DNA of 64,000 nt. Origin: Candidatus Woesearchaeota archaeon (GTDB lineage: Archaea > Nanobdellota > Nanobdellia > Woesearchaeales > UBA9642). The position numbers and the translations under genes were made by a program. Numbering within the stretch: the stretch's first letter is position 1; every line of letters begins with the position of its first letter. Shown piece by piece: positions 1 through 11,088 of the stretch. The notes beneath the pieces were generated by a model, which saw only the letters and a list, made by a program, of their open reading frames with translations, searched no databases and was not told the origin of the DNA. The stretch covers positions 1 to 64,000 of the forward strand of contig BPGB01000008.1 in NCBI GenBank assembly GCA_026002815.1, given 5' to 3'.

Positions 1-220
1 TATAATAAATTTTTCTAAATCTATAATATAGTTTTAAATGAACATCTAAAAGCCTAATAAAAAATAAGATATCAAGCCAATGAATAAAATATCTAAATAA
101 GACGCCTAAATAATCTAGATAAAGAATTAAACTAAAATAGAGAATATTCAGAGAAAGATAATTAAATTTAAAAACAACCAATTATTCGTCAAAAAAATAA
201 AGAAAATATAAAAAAATAAA

Positions 221-851
221 ATGAGAGAATACAGCTTTTATACAAAAAATTTCAAAATACACACATCAGAAAAAGAAATAAAAGACTTACTTTTATCTTG
301 GATACTAATAAGTATAGCATTCGCAATATTAAAAACAGAAAATATCATAACAGATATCATAAGTAAAAAATTTGTTATACTAATAATAATATCAGGTATA
401 ACTGTAGGAATAGCATTCATTATACATGAACTAGCACACAAGATAGTTGCACAAAAATATAATTGTTGGGCAGAATTTAGAGCAGACATAACAATGCTTA
501 TAATTGCATTATTAATGAGTTTTACTGGTTTTTTATTCATAGCACCAGGAGCAGTAATAATATCTGGTAATGTGACAAAAAAACAAAACGGAATATATAA
601 GTATTGCTGGACCATTAACAAATATCGCTTTAGCAATAATATTGCTACCATTATTGTTTATAGAAACAACAACAATATTAAAAGAGATAATACAATCAGG
701 ATATATTATAAATTCATGGATAGCACTTTTCAACATGATTCCAATATGGAATTTTGACGGCCATAAAATACTAAAATGGAACAAAGTAGCATACACATTT
801 ACAATATTAATTGCGGCAACATTATTATTTATATCTTTTATAATAAATTAA
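221..851 (+). pseudogene. M50-family membrane metalloprotease, frameshifted
   Basis: Site-2-protease-like intramembrane zinc protease split by one frameshift. The first frame (221-757) has several membrane segments and the zinc-binding HELAH motif near residues 69-73. The second frame supplies the rest of the family signature: an ISIAGPLTN stretch from about 597, then NMIPIWNFDGHK near 735-770, the NPxPxxDG-like motif carrying the third zinc ligand. The frames join if one base is removed between about 577 and 598, most simply from the A7 run at 577-583; the restored protein would be 209 residues. The intact paralogue at 9383 has the same layout. No ribosome binding site is visible before 221. 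Whether this is a real null allele or a sequencing error cannot be decided from the sequence alone. Confidence 0.75.
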
Positions 852-872
852 ATAATTTCAAAAGGTGAAAAA

Positions 873-1532
873 TTGAATAAAAAAAATGCGTTACTTTTAG
901 AAAAGAAGATAATAACAGAAGAAAATATAATAAAGACAATAACAGAAGAAAATATAATAACAAAAGAAAAAACCACAGATACACAAATAGAATACAAAAA
1001 AAATAAAGAACAAACTATTAAAGAAAAATTATACGAGATAAGAAAATCAGAAATACATAACAAAGGAGCATATGCAATAAAAGACATCCCTAAAGGAACA
1101 ATAATAGCAATCTATAAAGGAGAGAAGATAACAAAAGAAGAATCAGAAAAAAGAGCGAATGAAAGATTAAAAAAACATAAGGAAAATCAACAAGGAGTCG
1201 CAGCAGTATACATATTTGAATTAAATGAGAATTATGACATAGATGGCGATGTTCCAGACAACGATGCTAAATATATAAATCATTCATGTGATCCTAATTG
1301 TGAAGTCGACATAGTAAATGATGAAATAATAATATATACTATAAAAGATGTAAAAAAAGGAGAAGAGCTAACCTTTAATTATGGTTTTGAATTTGACGAA
1401 GAATTCATAGAACACCCTTGCAGGTGTGGTTCAAAAAATTGTGTAGGATACATACTTGCAGAAGAAGAATGGCCGAAATTAAAAGAATATCTTAGCAAGA
1501 AACAACAAAAAATATATAACAACAAACATTAA
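873..1532 (+). CDS. SET-domain protein methyltransferase with post-SET zinc cluster
   Basis: Likely S-adenosylmethionine-dependent protein lysine methyltransferase. The SET core begins near residue 53. NHSCDPNC (136-143) and ELTFNYG (165-171) are the cofactor-binding and catalytic signature with its tyrosine, and CRCGSKNC (183-190) is a post-SET cysteine cluster that with Cys143 would bind zinc. The first 50 residues are a lysine-rich tail containing a short internal duplication (ITEENII twice). The start is a TTG at 873, chosen because a GGTGA ribosome binding site lies at 864-868. It follows the broken protease by 21 bases and may be cotranscribed with it. The substrate is unknown; archaeal relatives have been linked to chromatin proteins, but no histone or Alba gene is in the window. 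Confidence 0.88.
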   Translation: MNKKNALLLEKKIITEENIIKTITEENIITKEKTTDTQIEYKKNKEQTIKEKLYEIRKSEIHNKGAYAIKDIPKGTIIAIYKGEKITKEESEKRANERLKKHKENQQGVAAVYIFELNENYDIDGDVPDNDAKYINHSCDPNCEVDIVNDEIIIYTIKDVKKGEELTFNYGFEFDEEFIEHPCRCGSKNCVGYILAEEEWPKLKEYLSKKQQKIYNNKH

Positions 1533-1541
1533 CATATCAAA

Positions 1542-1552
1542 ATATTTATAAA
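1542..1552 (+). promoter_or_regulatory. TATA-box promoter candidate for the 1636 gene
   Basis: An ATATTTATAAA element lies just after the SET gene. Transcription would start near 1573 and leave a leader of about 60 bases carrying the GGAG site at 1623-1627. Confidence 0.4.
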
Positions 1553-1635
1553 AGACCTGTTAAATAAATATAAAGAGGCAAAATTTAAAATAAAATAATA
1601 AAAAATAAAGACAAGAAAATATAGGAGATTCTAAA

Positions 1636-2025
1636 ATGAGTTACAAGGATAGAGATATAAACACTAGAGACCTATCAGAAGACTACATGAGGTCAGTATC
1701 TGAATCAGAACTAAAAGATAGAGCATACACACCATATGAATTAGCACAACACGATAGGGAATCTATAGAAGAAATAAAAAAAGCAATAAGACTAAAAAAA
1801 TATAATAATAAAGAAATAATAAAAGAAACACTAGAATATATAGAGAATTTAGCTAACAAAATAAATATAGCAATACAAAATGAGAAAAGAGAAAACAAAA
1901 CAACATGGGAACTTGAAGCAGATATAAACGAATTAAAAAAAATATTCGAACAATTAAATTCTCTACTTTTAAATCTAGAAGATAAAGAAATAGATGGATC
2001 AATTAAGTCCGCAAAAAAGCATTAA
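1636..2025 (+). CDS. Hypothetical helical protein, 129 residues
   Basis: I do not recognise the family. The protein is soluble, strongly charged and predicted helical throughout. The first 45 residues are acidic and polar, and the rest reads as two or three amphipathic helices (about residues 55-80 and 88-118) that could form a small coiled coil. There are no cysteines, membrane segments or catalytic motifs. The ATG at 1636 is preceded by a clear GGAG ribosome binding site 9 bases upstream. It is followed 13 bases later by a zinc-finger gene, so the two probably form an operon. Confidence 0.7.
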   Translation: MSYKDRDINTRDLSEDYMRSVSESELKDRAYTPYELAQHDRESIEEIKKAIRLKKYNNKEIIKETLEYIENLANKINIAIQNEKRENKTTWELEADINELKKIFEQLNSLLLNLEDKEIDGSIKSAKKH

Positions 2026-2038
2026 AATAAAATATAAA

Positions 2039-2194
2039 ATGAAATGCGAAATATGTCATAAGAGAATAGAAACAACATTTATGAATAAGATAATAGGGAC
2101 ATATTATGTTAAAGGAAAGAAAAAATATCCAATATGCAATGAATGTCAAAAAAATAATTCTAAAGAAGATATAAAAGAAAAACTAAAAATTTAA
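2039..2194 (+). CDS. Small zinc-finger protein, 51 residues
   Basis: A tiny protein with a CEIC pair at residues 3-6 and a CNEC pair near residues 35-38, spaced to bind one zinc ion. Lysines and aromatic residues between the pairs fit a small treble-clef or ribbon fold of the kind found in archaeal nucleic-acid or ribosome-associated proteins. An in-frame ATG at 1994 exists but would overlap the upstream gene; I chose the ATG at 2039 because the domain starts immediately there (MKCEICHKRI) and it leaves a 13-base gap. The function is unknown; the cysteine pattern is clear. Confidence 0.7.
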   Translation: MKCEICHKRIETTFMNKIIGTYYVKGKKKYPICNECQKNNSKEDIKEKLKI

Positions 2195-2224
2195 AATAAC
2201 ATAATAATTCTTAATTAATAGTTT

Positions 2225-2327
2225 GCCTCTGTAGCATAGTAGCTATTGCGGCTGCTTCGTACATAAATATGTAAAGTAAATATATAGAAAAAGCAGCAGG
2301 TCGAGGGTGCAACTCCCTCCAGAGGCT
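2225..2327 (+). tRNA. tRNA-Thr (CGT) with an intron
   Basis: The cloverleaf can be drawn by eye. The acceptor stem is GCCTCTG (2225-2231) with CAGAGGC (2320-2326) and discriminator T at 2327, as expected for archaeal tRNA-Thr; no CCA is encoded. The anticodon stem is GCTGC (2251-2255) with GCAGC (2293-2297), and the T stem is GAGGG/CCCTC (2303-2319). With the usual archaeal splice position after base 37, the intron is about 2262-2291 (30 bases) and the anticodon is CGT at 2258-2260, giving a 73-base mature tRNA. The splice sites were not confirmed by a modelled bulge-helix-bulge. The D loop has C where G19 is expected and the T loop has G at position 55. Confidence 0.78.
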
Positions 2328-2370
2328 TAAAAATAAAAATTTATAATGATATAATAATTCCTGTTCTTCA

Positions 2371-3027
2371 ATGATTATAAAGATTGATCCAGAAATCGTC
2401 CCTTATGATAATCTTATAAGAGGATTATGTATGACACCATATTATGGACATACACATGGATGCCCCAACTATGGTTGTAAAGAAGGCTGCCCTCCTAATA
2501 ATTTGATAGATAAGATATTCGATTTCTCAAAAGAGATGTATATAATATACACGACTTTCCCTATAGGAAAATTTGCTGAAAGGATGAGAAAGAACCATCC
2601 TGATTGGAAGGAGACAGTTTATCCGGACCATCCAAAGAAAACGTATGAGTTCAGAGACAAGATTATATCAAAACTGAAAGAGAAACATCCAGAATGGCCT
2701 GAAGAGTATTTCCCAAAGATAAATGACGAACGATGGACATCTTCAAGAGACTGGTATAATCCGAGAAGATGGCAAGCGATAGCAAGAAAAGAACATAGCA
2801 TAGAACTAGAAACATTCATCCAAAAATATCCTGGGTTAACAATAAACCGTTTTCCTGAAGCACACGGCATAAATCTTACGGGATTAATGCATAATATAGG
2901 CATAGAACTTAGTTGGCAGTGGCCACCGATTCATAATATAAAAAATAATTCTTATATAGTATCTGTAGCTGGACACTTAAAAAAAACAATAAAAAATATA
3001 GGAATTGATAATAAATATAGAAATTAA
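2371..3027 (+). CDS. Cys-rich predicted metal-binding protein (DUF2284-like)
   Basis: A 218-residue soluble protein with an N-terminal cysteine cluster: Cys20, then Cys31, Cys36 and Cys40 in GCPNYGCKEGCPPN. This recalls the metal-binding segment of DUF2284-type proteins, although the second cysteine cluster typical of that family is not evident. A Trp/His/Pro-rich middle follows (residues 75-140), then a more conserved-looking end with PEAHGINLTGLMHNIGIELSW (from about residue 161, interrupted here only for reading) and a final beta segment. A TATA-like ATTTATAAT lies about 30 bases before the ATG, so a leaderless transcript is likely. The role is unknown; a metal or Fe-S cluster role is inference from the cysteines. 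Confidence 0.6.
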   Translation: MIIKIDPEIVPYDNLIRGLCMTPYYGHTHGCPNYGCKEGCPPNNLIDKIFDFSKEMYIIYTTFPIGKFAERMRKNHPDWKETVYPDHPKKTYEFRDKIISKLKEKHPEWPEEYFPKINDERWTSSRDWYNPRRWQAIARKEHSIELETFIQKYPGLTINRFPEAHGINLTGLMHNIGIELSWQWPPIHNIKNNSYIVSVAGHLKKTIKNIGIDNKYRN

Positions 3028-3062
3028 TAATAATATAATACTAATAGGAATGGATTAAATTA

Positions 3063-3971
3063 TTATTTTACAGATATATAATAACATGCGGTTTCTATAA
3101 ATTCTCTCGGACGAAATTTCTTCTTATACTGAAGAAGTTTCTCATCACTACTGCCGAAATCTAGATACTTGAAACCTTTAGCCTTAAGTTCGTTAAGAAA
3201 CAAAACTGTAAGAAAATCCCCCATATCTGGAAGAGAGTAATTATGCAAATTAATGGCAAAATATACTTTTTCAGAATTTGGAATCATCCATCCTGATGCG
3301 ATGCCACAAATCTTTCCATCAATCTTTAATATTAAACTAGCGACAGCATCTGGAAATCCTTGAGCGAAATAGTTTATATAATCATGATAATATGCTCGAT
3401 CACCAGCAGTCCTATTTTTCTTCCAATCAAGAACTAATTGCTTCATTTCTGCAATATTTGCATCTTTAGGATTGACTAATTCTATTGTATGTCTTCTATA
3501 GAGCCTATTTTTAGCTTTACGTATATTGCTTAGGTCTGAACCTTTCAATTCTGGATCCCAATCATCCAAATATATTATGGGTTTTATATATCTATCTCTA
3601 ATATTCCCTATCTTTATATTTGTATTCTTCAGCAACTTCAACAATCTCTTCCTAAGTTCCATAGTTGTCTCCACTAGAAGACTCTTAGGTTTAACATTTT
3701 CTAAGAATTCGAGTATCATTTGTGGGTGTTCTGATTCATCTGCTAATGGAGAAGCTAAAAGTTTCCAGTTCCCATTTAAGAAGTCTACAAGTAGTAAACC
3801 TTTATTTTCTCCAAAAAAAGCAAACACTGGTTTAGAATCTTTTGATTCTTGGGCAGAAAAATAAAAATAATTATGTTCAGCATCAGAGCCATAAGCTTTT
3901 ATTGATGATTCAATAATATCTTTATTTTCTGGACCTATTAGTTCCATAATCTCAATCTTCCAATTAAACAT
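3063..3971 (-). CDS. GNAT-fold acyl/aminoacyl transferase-like protein (DUF2156-like)
   Basis: A 302-residue protein resembling the C-terminal transferase domain of phosphatidylglycerol lysyltransferases. The tail motif YLDFGSSDEKLLQYKKKFRP (residues about 265-284) is typical of the second GNAT half in that group. The centre has GKICGIASGWM, a strand-turn that normally lines the acyl donor site. It has no membrane segments, so it is probably a stand-alone soluble transferase. Its ATG overlaps the stop codon of the upstream paralogue by one base (TAATG), which implies translational coupling. The substrate cannot be told from sequence; transfer of an amino acid or acyl group to a lipid, peptide or sugar is the family expectation. 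Confidence 0.72.
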   Translation of the reverse strand: MFNWKIEIMELIGPENKDIIESSIKAYGSDAEHNYFYFSAQESKDSKPVFAFFGENKGLLLVDFLNGNWKLLASPLADESEHPQMILEFLENVKPKSLLVETTMELRKRLLKLLKNTNIKIGNIRDRYIKPIIYLDDWDPELKGSDLSNIRKAKNRLYRRHTIELVNPKDANIAEMKQLVLDWKKNRTAGDRAYYHDYINYFAQGFPDAVASLILKIDGKICGIASGWMIPNSEKVYFAINLHNYSLPDMGDFLTVLFLNELKAKGFKYLDFGSSDEKLLQYKKKFRPREFIETACYYISVK

Positions 3972-4888
3972 TATCTAGAATTTTTTTTAATTATAGAAAA
4001 TAAATGTGTCTTATAATAACTTGTCGGCTTAAATTTACTTTTGAATTCTATAAGATTCTTCTCACCACCGCCAAAGTCTATTAATTCATAACCTTTTTTC
4101 TTCAAAGTGATTAAATCATCCATGTTAGCTATATCTCCAGCTCTGTCAAACTCTTTAGAAACTATTCCAATACTAGAGTAATATGTATTATTCTTAAGAG
4201 GATAACCTGCAGTAATACCACATATTTTGTCATCAACTATCATTATTCTTGTATTATATCCATGGAAGTCATTGTTTATTATATTAAAATAATAATCAAC
4301 ATATGTCTTATCTTTTCTGTTACGTTCTTTCTTCCATTTCTTAACCAATTCTATCAAGATATTCTTATCTTCTGGATGATACTCTCTAAACTCTACCTTA
4401 TGCTCCTTAAAAAACTTATTCCAGTAATAACGAGTATTTTTCCATTTCTTTCCTTCCATCTTATCGCCATTCCATATTCGCATATCAAACACAGGCCATG
4501 TTAAAGTATATTTTATTTTATTTATCTTATAATCCGAATCTTTGAAACTTTTCAAGACTTTTTTTCTTAAATCAGTTTTAAACTCACACCAAACCTTTTT
4601 TGCCCCCTTTGAAAAAACATAATCAAGAAATTGTCTTAATAAACTTATGTACTCTTTCTCATGAGAGAGTATTCCTGAAAATATAATCCATTCATTACAG
4701 CGATTATCTAGTGTAGAAAGTATTGCTTTATCTTCTCCCCAGACAAAAACATGAGGGATTTCATTTTTTTCTATATTATATAAATAGCAATAATAATAAT
4801 GTTCAGAATATGAACCCTGATTTTCCAAGATATTCTCAATTAACTCTTTATTTCTCTCTATATCCTTTATACCAGCAAGTATTTTCAT
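3971..4888 (-). CDS. GNAT-fold transferase-like protein, paralogue of the next gene (DUF2156-like)
   Basis: First gene of a tandem pair. Its 305 residues share the architecture of the downstream gene: an N-terminal half with a SYSEHYYY-type segment matching SDAEHNYF of the partner, a central Trp/Lys-rich region, DDKICGITAGYPL near residues 217-229, and the closing ELIDFGGGEKNLIEFKSKFK (from about residue 269). The two proteins are clearly homologous but well diverged, so the duplication is old. Upstream is an AT-rich gap of about 135 bases with no other gene. Two linked copies could act as a heterodimer or on different substrates; this is inference. Confidence 0.7.
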   Translation of the reverse strand: MKILAGIKDIERNKELIENILENQGSYSEHYYYCYLYNIEKNEIPHVFVWGEDKAILSTLDNRCNEWIIFSGILSHEKEYISLLRQFLDYVFSKGAKKVWCEFKTDLRKKVLKSFKDSDYKINKIKYTLTWPVFDMRIWNGDKMEGKKWKNTRYYWNKFFKEHKVEFREYHPEDKNILIELVKKWKKERNRKDKTYVDYYFNIINNDFHGYNTRIMIVDDKICGITAGYPLKNNTYYSSIGIVSKEFDRAGDIANMDDLITLKKKGYELIDFGGGEKNLIEFKSKFKPTSYYKTHLFSIIKKNSR

Positions 4889-5024
4889 AAAATCAGAGAT
4901 ATGATATAAATTTATAAATTTAATCTTACTATTAAATTATCAAAAATAAACTATAGATATAAAAAAAATAAACAATATAATACAAGTAAGTTAATATAAG
5001 TAAATAAATAATATTTTGGAAAAA

Positions 5025-6161
5025 TTATTTTTTTCTTGAATCTTCTATATTTATTGCTGAAGAAGAAATACTTGATGGGGTGTTTATAGGTGTTAATACT
5101 ATGTCTGTTTTAACTAAAGTTTCAACTGGTTTAGGTGATGGCAATATTCTTATCGTCATGTTATTTCTCTCTAATGCTTCATTAAATATTCGCATTATTA
5201 GTTCATCATAACTTAATCCTGCCTTTTGACTTGCGAAAGGCATAAAATCAGGTTGATCTTCTGGTCCTAAATAAGGACTGATTCCTGGATTAGGATTCAT
5301 TTCAAGAACATAAGGAACACCCTCTTTACTCAATCTAAAATCTATCCTCCCATAATCTCTGCATCCTAGTATGTTATAAACTTGAAGGGCTGTTCTTTTT
5401 ATTCTATATTCTTGATATTTAGGTAAAGAAGATGGACATTCTATAGTTACACCTTTCCATTCAGAAGAATCTTTCAACCATTTTGCCTCATAACTATATA
5501 CTTTTGATTCTTCATCGGGCCAATTCTTGAAAACAACCTCTGCCAGAGGAAGTATTGTTGCATTCCTACCGTTACCTAAAATACCTACTGTTATTTCTTT
5601 TCCATCAATGAATTCTTCAACTAATGCAGGTTGATCATATGTTCTTAATATGTAACTAACCTTACTTCTTAGTTCCTCTTCATTCTTAACAACAGCATCC
5701 GCACCAATACCTATGCTATTATCCATACAAACAGGTTTAACTATGAGTGGAAATTTTAATTCTGGATCTAGTTTCTTATTCCTAGAATAAAAAACCTGAT
5801 AATTCGGTGTTAATATTCCATGATGCATCAATATTTCTTTTACCCTTACTTTATTTATACAAGTAGCAAGAGTTAATGGCCCTGAACCAGTATATGGAAT
5901 ATTTAATAGCTCTAACATAGATGCAATGTGAGGTTCGAAAAGACTAGAACCATTAAATCTCTCACAGACATTAAATGCCATATCAATGTTTGATTTTCTT
6001 AATTCTTCAAAAGTTTTTTCATTAACATCAAAAAATATGGCCTCATGACCTGCTGCTTCAAGGACCCTCTTTACAGCATTTCCTACTTCCATTAAATCTT
6101 CTTCAACTTCTTTATATTCTGTGTTTTCTTTAAACAAATTTGACAATATTGCAACCCTCAT
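5025..6161 (-). CDS. D-alanine--D-alanine ligase-like ATP-grasp enzyme
   Basis: An ATP-grasp ligase of 378 residues, close to the usual 300-370 of Ddl. The N-terminal domain has FNVCERFNGSSLFEP followed by IPYTGSGPLTLATCINK (about residues 63-105). The ATP-grasp core has FPLIVKPVCMDNSIGIG (about 137-153), EEFIDGKEITVG for the ATP clamp, and DYGRIDFRL and VLEMNPNPGI, which supply the acidic and asparagine magnesium ligands. A Pro/Ser-rich tail of about 40 residues follows the enzyme. The ATG has a GGTGAG ribosome binding site. Archaea lack D-Ala peptidoglycan, so the true product may be another dipeptide or carboxylate-amine ligation; the fold is certain, the substrate is not. Confidence 0.85.
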   Translation of the reverse strand: MRVAILSNLFKENTEYKEVEEDLMEVGNAVKRVLEAAGHEAIFFDVNEKTFEELRKSNIDMAFNVCERFNGSSLFEPHIASMLELLNIPYTGSGPLTLATCINKVRVKEILMHHGILTPNYQVFYSRNKKLDPELKFPLIVKPVCMDNSIGIGADAVVKNEEELRSKVSYILRTYDQPALVEEFIDGKEITVGILGNGRNATILPLAEVVFKNWPDEESKVYSYEAKWLKDSSEWKGVTIECPSSLPKYQEYRIKRTALQVYNILGCRDYGRIDFRLSKEGVPYVLEMNPNPGISPYLGPEDQPDFMPFASQKAGLSYDELIMRIFNEALERNNMTIRILPSPKPVETLVKTDIVLTPINTPSSISSSAINIEDSRKK

Positions 6162-8945
<2,784 letters not shown>

Positions 8946-9055
8946 CTATATATAATAACTAATCTAAATATATAATATACTACTAATAAAAATTAATACC
9001 TAATAAAAATATACTTAATAATTATAAAACATAAAAATAAAAAAGGTGAAACAAT

Positions 9056-9187
9056 ATGAAATTTGAACAAGTTGAAAATTTACATTTAAACAAAATAATA
9101 GAACATAAAATAAAAGAAAGTAAAGAATTTGAAACAAAGGAAGATTTTATAGCATATTGTGTGAAAAAAGAACTAGGATTAAAATAA
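9056..9187 (+). CDS. Mini-protein of 43 residues, RHH-like helices
   Basis: A short open frame with an excellent GGTGA ribosome binding site (9045-9049) 6 bases before its ATG. The residues KIIEHKIKESKEFETKEDF followed by IAYCVKKEL resemble the two helices of ribbon-helix-helix proteins, where a pattern of Phe, acidic pair, Phe and Lys-Glu-Leu is common; the N-terminal strand of a classical RHH is very short here. It lies 110 bases after gyrB and 195 bases before an M50 protease, in AT-rich spacer. A DNA-binding or small regulatory role is only a suggestion; the clear start signal and composition support it being a gene. Confidence 0.6.
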   Translation: MKFEQVENLHLNKIIEHKIKESKEFETKEDFIAYCVKKELGLK

Positions 9188-9382
9188 TTATTAATTAATA
9201 AGTATATAAAAATAAAGTAACTATAAAATAAATTATATAAAAATAGATACCTAATAAAAAGTATCAATAAAATAATAGGTATAATATATAAAGTTATAAT
9301 ATATAAAGTAACATTTATAATAACATAATATAACATTAAATAATATTAAGAATAAATAATAAAAAGTAACTAATATAAAGAA

Positions 9383-9988
9383 ATGATAATAACGCCACTT
9401 GAAATATTCGATGTATTGGTAACCATTTTATTAGTTGGATTTTTATTTATGGATGTTTTTAAAGATCCCAGAAGATATAATGAAGATGAACTTGAAAGAT
9501 ATCTAAAAAATAAAGGAATACTTACTGGTTTCAATTGGAAAAATTTTTGGTTTGCAGCCAAGGTTACTGCGCCAGCAATATTGCTTCATGAATTAGGTCA
9601 TAAGCTTGTCGCATTAAGTTATGGGTATAATGCAACATTTCATGCATTTTATGCAAATAGTACAACATTATTTCTAGGAATATTAGCAATTGCTATGAAA
9701 ATTATGAATTTCGGGTTTGTTTTTTTGGTTCCTGGATTTGTAAGCATAACAGGTATAGGAGGTCCTGAACAAGCAGGAGTAATAGCGTTTGCTGGACCGG
9801 GAGTGAATTTAATATTATTATTAATATCATTATTCATAATACAGACTAGAAAAATGAACAGTAAGAAAATGCATTTTTGGGTTCTTACAAAGAATATAAA
9901 CCTATTCTTATTCATATTTAATCTATTGCCAATACCTGGTTTTGATGGATTTACTGTTTGGAGTAGTTTATGGCAACTTGTATTTTAA
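9383..9988 (+). CDS. M50-family membrane metalloprotease
   Basis: Site-2-protease-like zinc protease of 201 residues, probably cutting membrane-bound substrates within or near the bilayer. It has an N-terminal membrane segment, LLHELGHKL (zinc motif HExxH, about residues 72-80), a hydrophobic segment with FAGPGVNLILLL (about 133-144) and the third-ligand motif NLLPIPGFDGF near 187-197. It has no PDZ or CBS domain, so it is a minimal member. It is the intact relative of the frameshifted gene at 221. The upstream AT-rich spacer contains a 15-base tandem repeat (TATAATATATAAAGT) near 9281-9312. A leaderless start is possible. Confidence 0.88.
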   Translation: MIITPLEIFDVLVTILLVGFLFMDVFKDPRRYNEDELERYLKNKGILTGFNWKNFWFAAKVTAPAILLHELGHKLVALSYGYNATFHAFYANSTTLFLGILAIAMKIMNFGFVFLVPGFVSITGIGGPEQAGVIAFAGPGVNLILLLISLFIIQTRKMNSKKMHFWVLTKNINLFLFIFNLLPIPGFDGFTVWSSLWQLVF

Positions 9989-10041
9989 TCAATATAAAAT
10001 AGATAATAAAATAGATAATAAATAAAAAGCAAATAAAAAAA

Positions 10042-10824
10042 ATGAAAGTTGGACTCGTTCTAAGTGGAGGAGGAGCAAGGGGTTTCGCACAAATAGGTGT
10101 TTTAAAAGTTCTTAATAAAAATAAGATTCCAATAAATAAAATAGCAGGATGTTCTATAGGCGCATTAATTGGAGCGTGCTATGCATATGATCAAAATCCT
10201 GAAAGAATAGAAGAATTACTTTTGAAAATAAAATCGAAAAAAGATGTTTATGATTATTCTTTTTCTATCAAGGGATTAATAAAAGGAGAAAAACTTCAAC
10301 AATACATTGAAGAATACTTCGAAAAGGGAAAAGAGACAAAATTTGATGATTTAAAGATTCCATTATCAATAAATGCAACAGACATAGTAAAAGGAGAGGA
10401 AGTAATATTCGATGATGGATTATTAATACCTAAGATAATGGCATCATTATCCTATCCTGGCTTCTTTACCATAAGAAAGATAGATAATAAGCTCTGCATA
10501 GATGGAGGGGTAACTAATCCTTTGCCTTTAGATCACTTAAAAGATATGGATTACCTAATAATAATAGACGTATCAGAAGAACAAATAGATATTACGGAGG
10601 ACTCAAATTTTAAGGATATTATTCTACAATCAGCTTTTATAATGCAAAAAAAATTAGTAGAAAAGAATCTAAAAGAATGTAATAAAAAATATACTATAAT
10701 AAAACCAGACACTACAAAAATACCTGTATTATCATTTAAAAATTCTCCAAAATTAATAGTTATAGGTGAAAAGGAAGCCAAAAAACAAATAGAAAAAATA
10801 AAGAAGGATATAGGTAGTTACTAA
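10042..10824 (+). CDS. Patatin-like phospholipase
   Basis: Lipid acyl hydrolase of the patatin/RssA type, 260 residues, cytosolic. The oxyanion-hole motif SGGGARG is at residues 8-14, the nucleophile elbow GCSIG at 36-40 (Ser38), and the catalytic aspartate in DGGVTNPLP starts near residue 154, so the Ser-Asp dyad is complete. Length and order match RssA-like proteins from prokaryotes. It starts 53 bases after the M50 protease in the same direction, so both may be cotranscribed. A role in membrane lipid turnover is the family expectation; archaeal ether lipids make the natural ester substrate uncertain. Confidence 0.92.
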   Translation: MKVGLVLSGGGARGFAQIGVLKVLNKNKIPINKIAGCSIGALIGACYAYDQNPERIEELLLKIKSKKDVYDYSFSIKGLIKGEKLQQYIEEYFEKGKETKFDDLKIPLSINATDIVKGEEVIFDDGLLIPKIMASLSYPGFFTIRKIDNKLCIDGGVTNPLPLDHLKDMDYLIIIDVSEEQIDITEDSNFKDIILQSAFIMQKKLVEKNLKECNKKYTIIKPDTTKIPVLSFKNSPKLIVIGEKEAKKQIEKIKKDIGSY

Positions 10825-10870
10825 AAAACATTACGTATTCTAAAAAAATACAGACAATATTATTTAACAA

Positions 10871-10882
10871 CAATATTTATAA
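10871..10882 (+). promoter_or_regulatory. TATA-box promoter for the zinc-ribbon/aEF1B operon
   Basis: An ATATTTATAAAT element sits about 36 bases before the ATG at 10914, which places the expected transcription start roughly 10 bases before the gene. Confidence 0.6.
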
Positions 10883-10913
10883 ATTAACTAAATTTCCAGT
10901 AAATGTGATTAAA

Positions 10914-11081
10914 ATGAGTAATAAGTGTATATCATGTAAAATTTCCTTAGTTAATAATAAGGGTGCAACAACTTTTTTATGCCCTAATTGTGGAAAATAC
11001 GAAATTAAAAGATGTGGTAAATGCAGAGAAATAGCTGCTAAATATGTATGTCCAGAATGCGGATTCGAAGGACCAAACTAG
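10914..11081 (+). CDS. Zinc-ribbon RNA-binding-type protein, 55 residues
   Basis: A small protein with four CxxC knuckles: CISC, CPNC, CGKC and CPEC, enough for two zinc ions. It belongs to the archaeal family (DUF1610/HVO_2753-like) that is very commonly encoded directly before aEF1B and ends in a CGFEGPN-like tail, as here. GTGAT lies just before the ATG. The downstream aEF1B gene begins 7 bases after its stop, and the GGTGA site of aEF1B overlaps this gene's TAG codon, so the two form an operon. The conserved linkage suggests a function in translation; the exact function is unknown. Confidence 0.9.
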   Translation: MSNKCISCKISLVNNKGATTFLCPNCGKYEIKRCGKCREIAAKYVCPECGFEGPN

Positions 11082-11088
11082 GTGAAAA

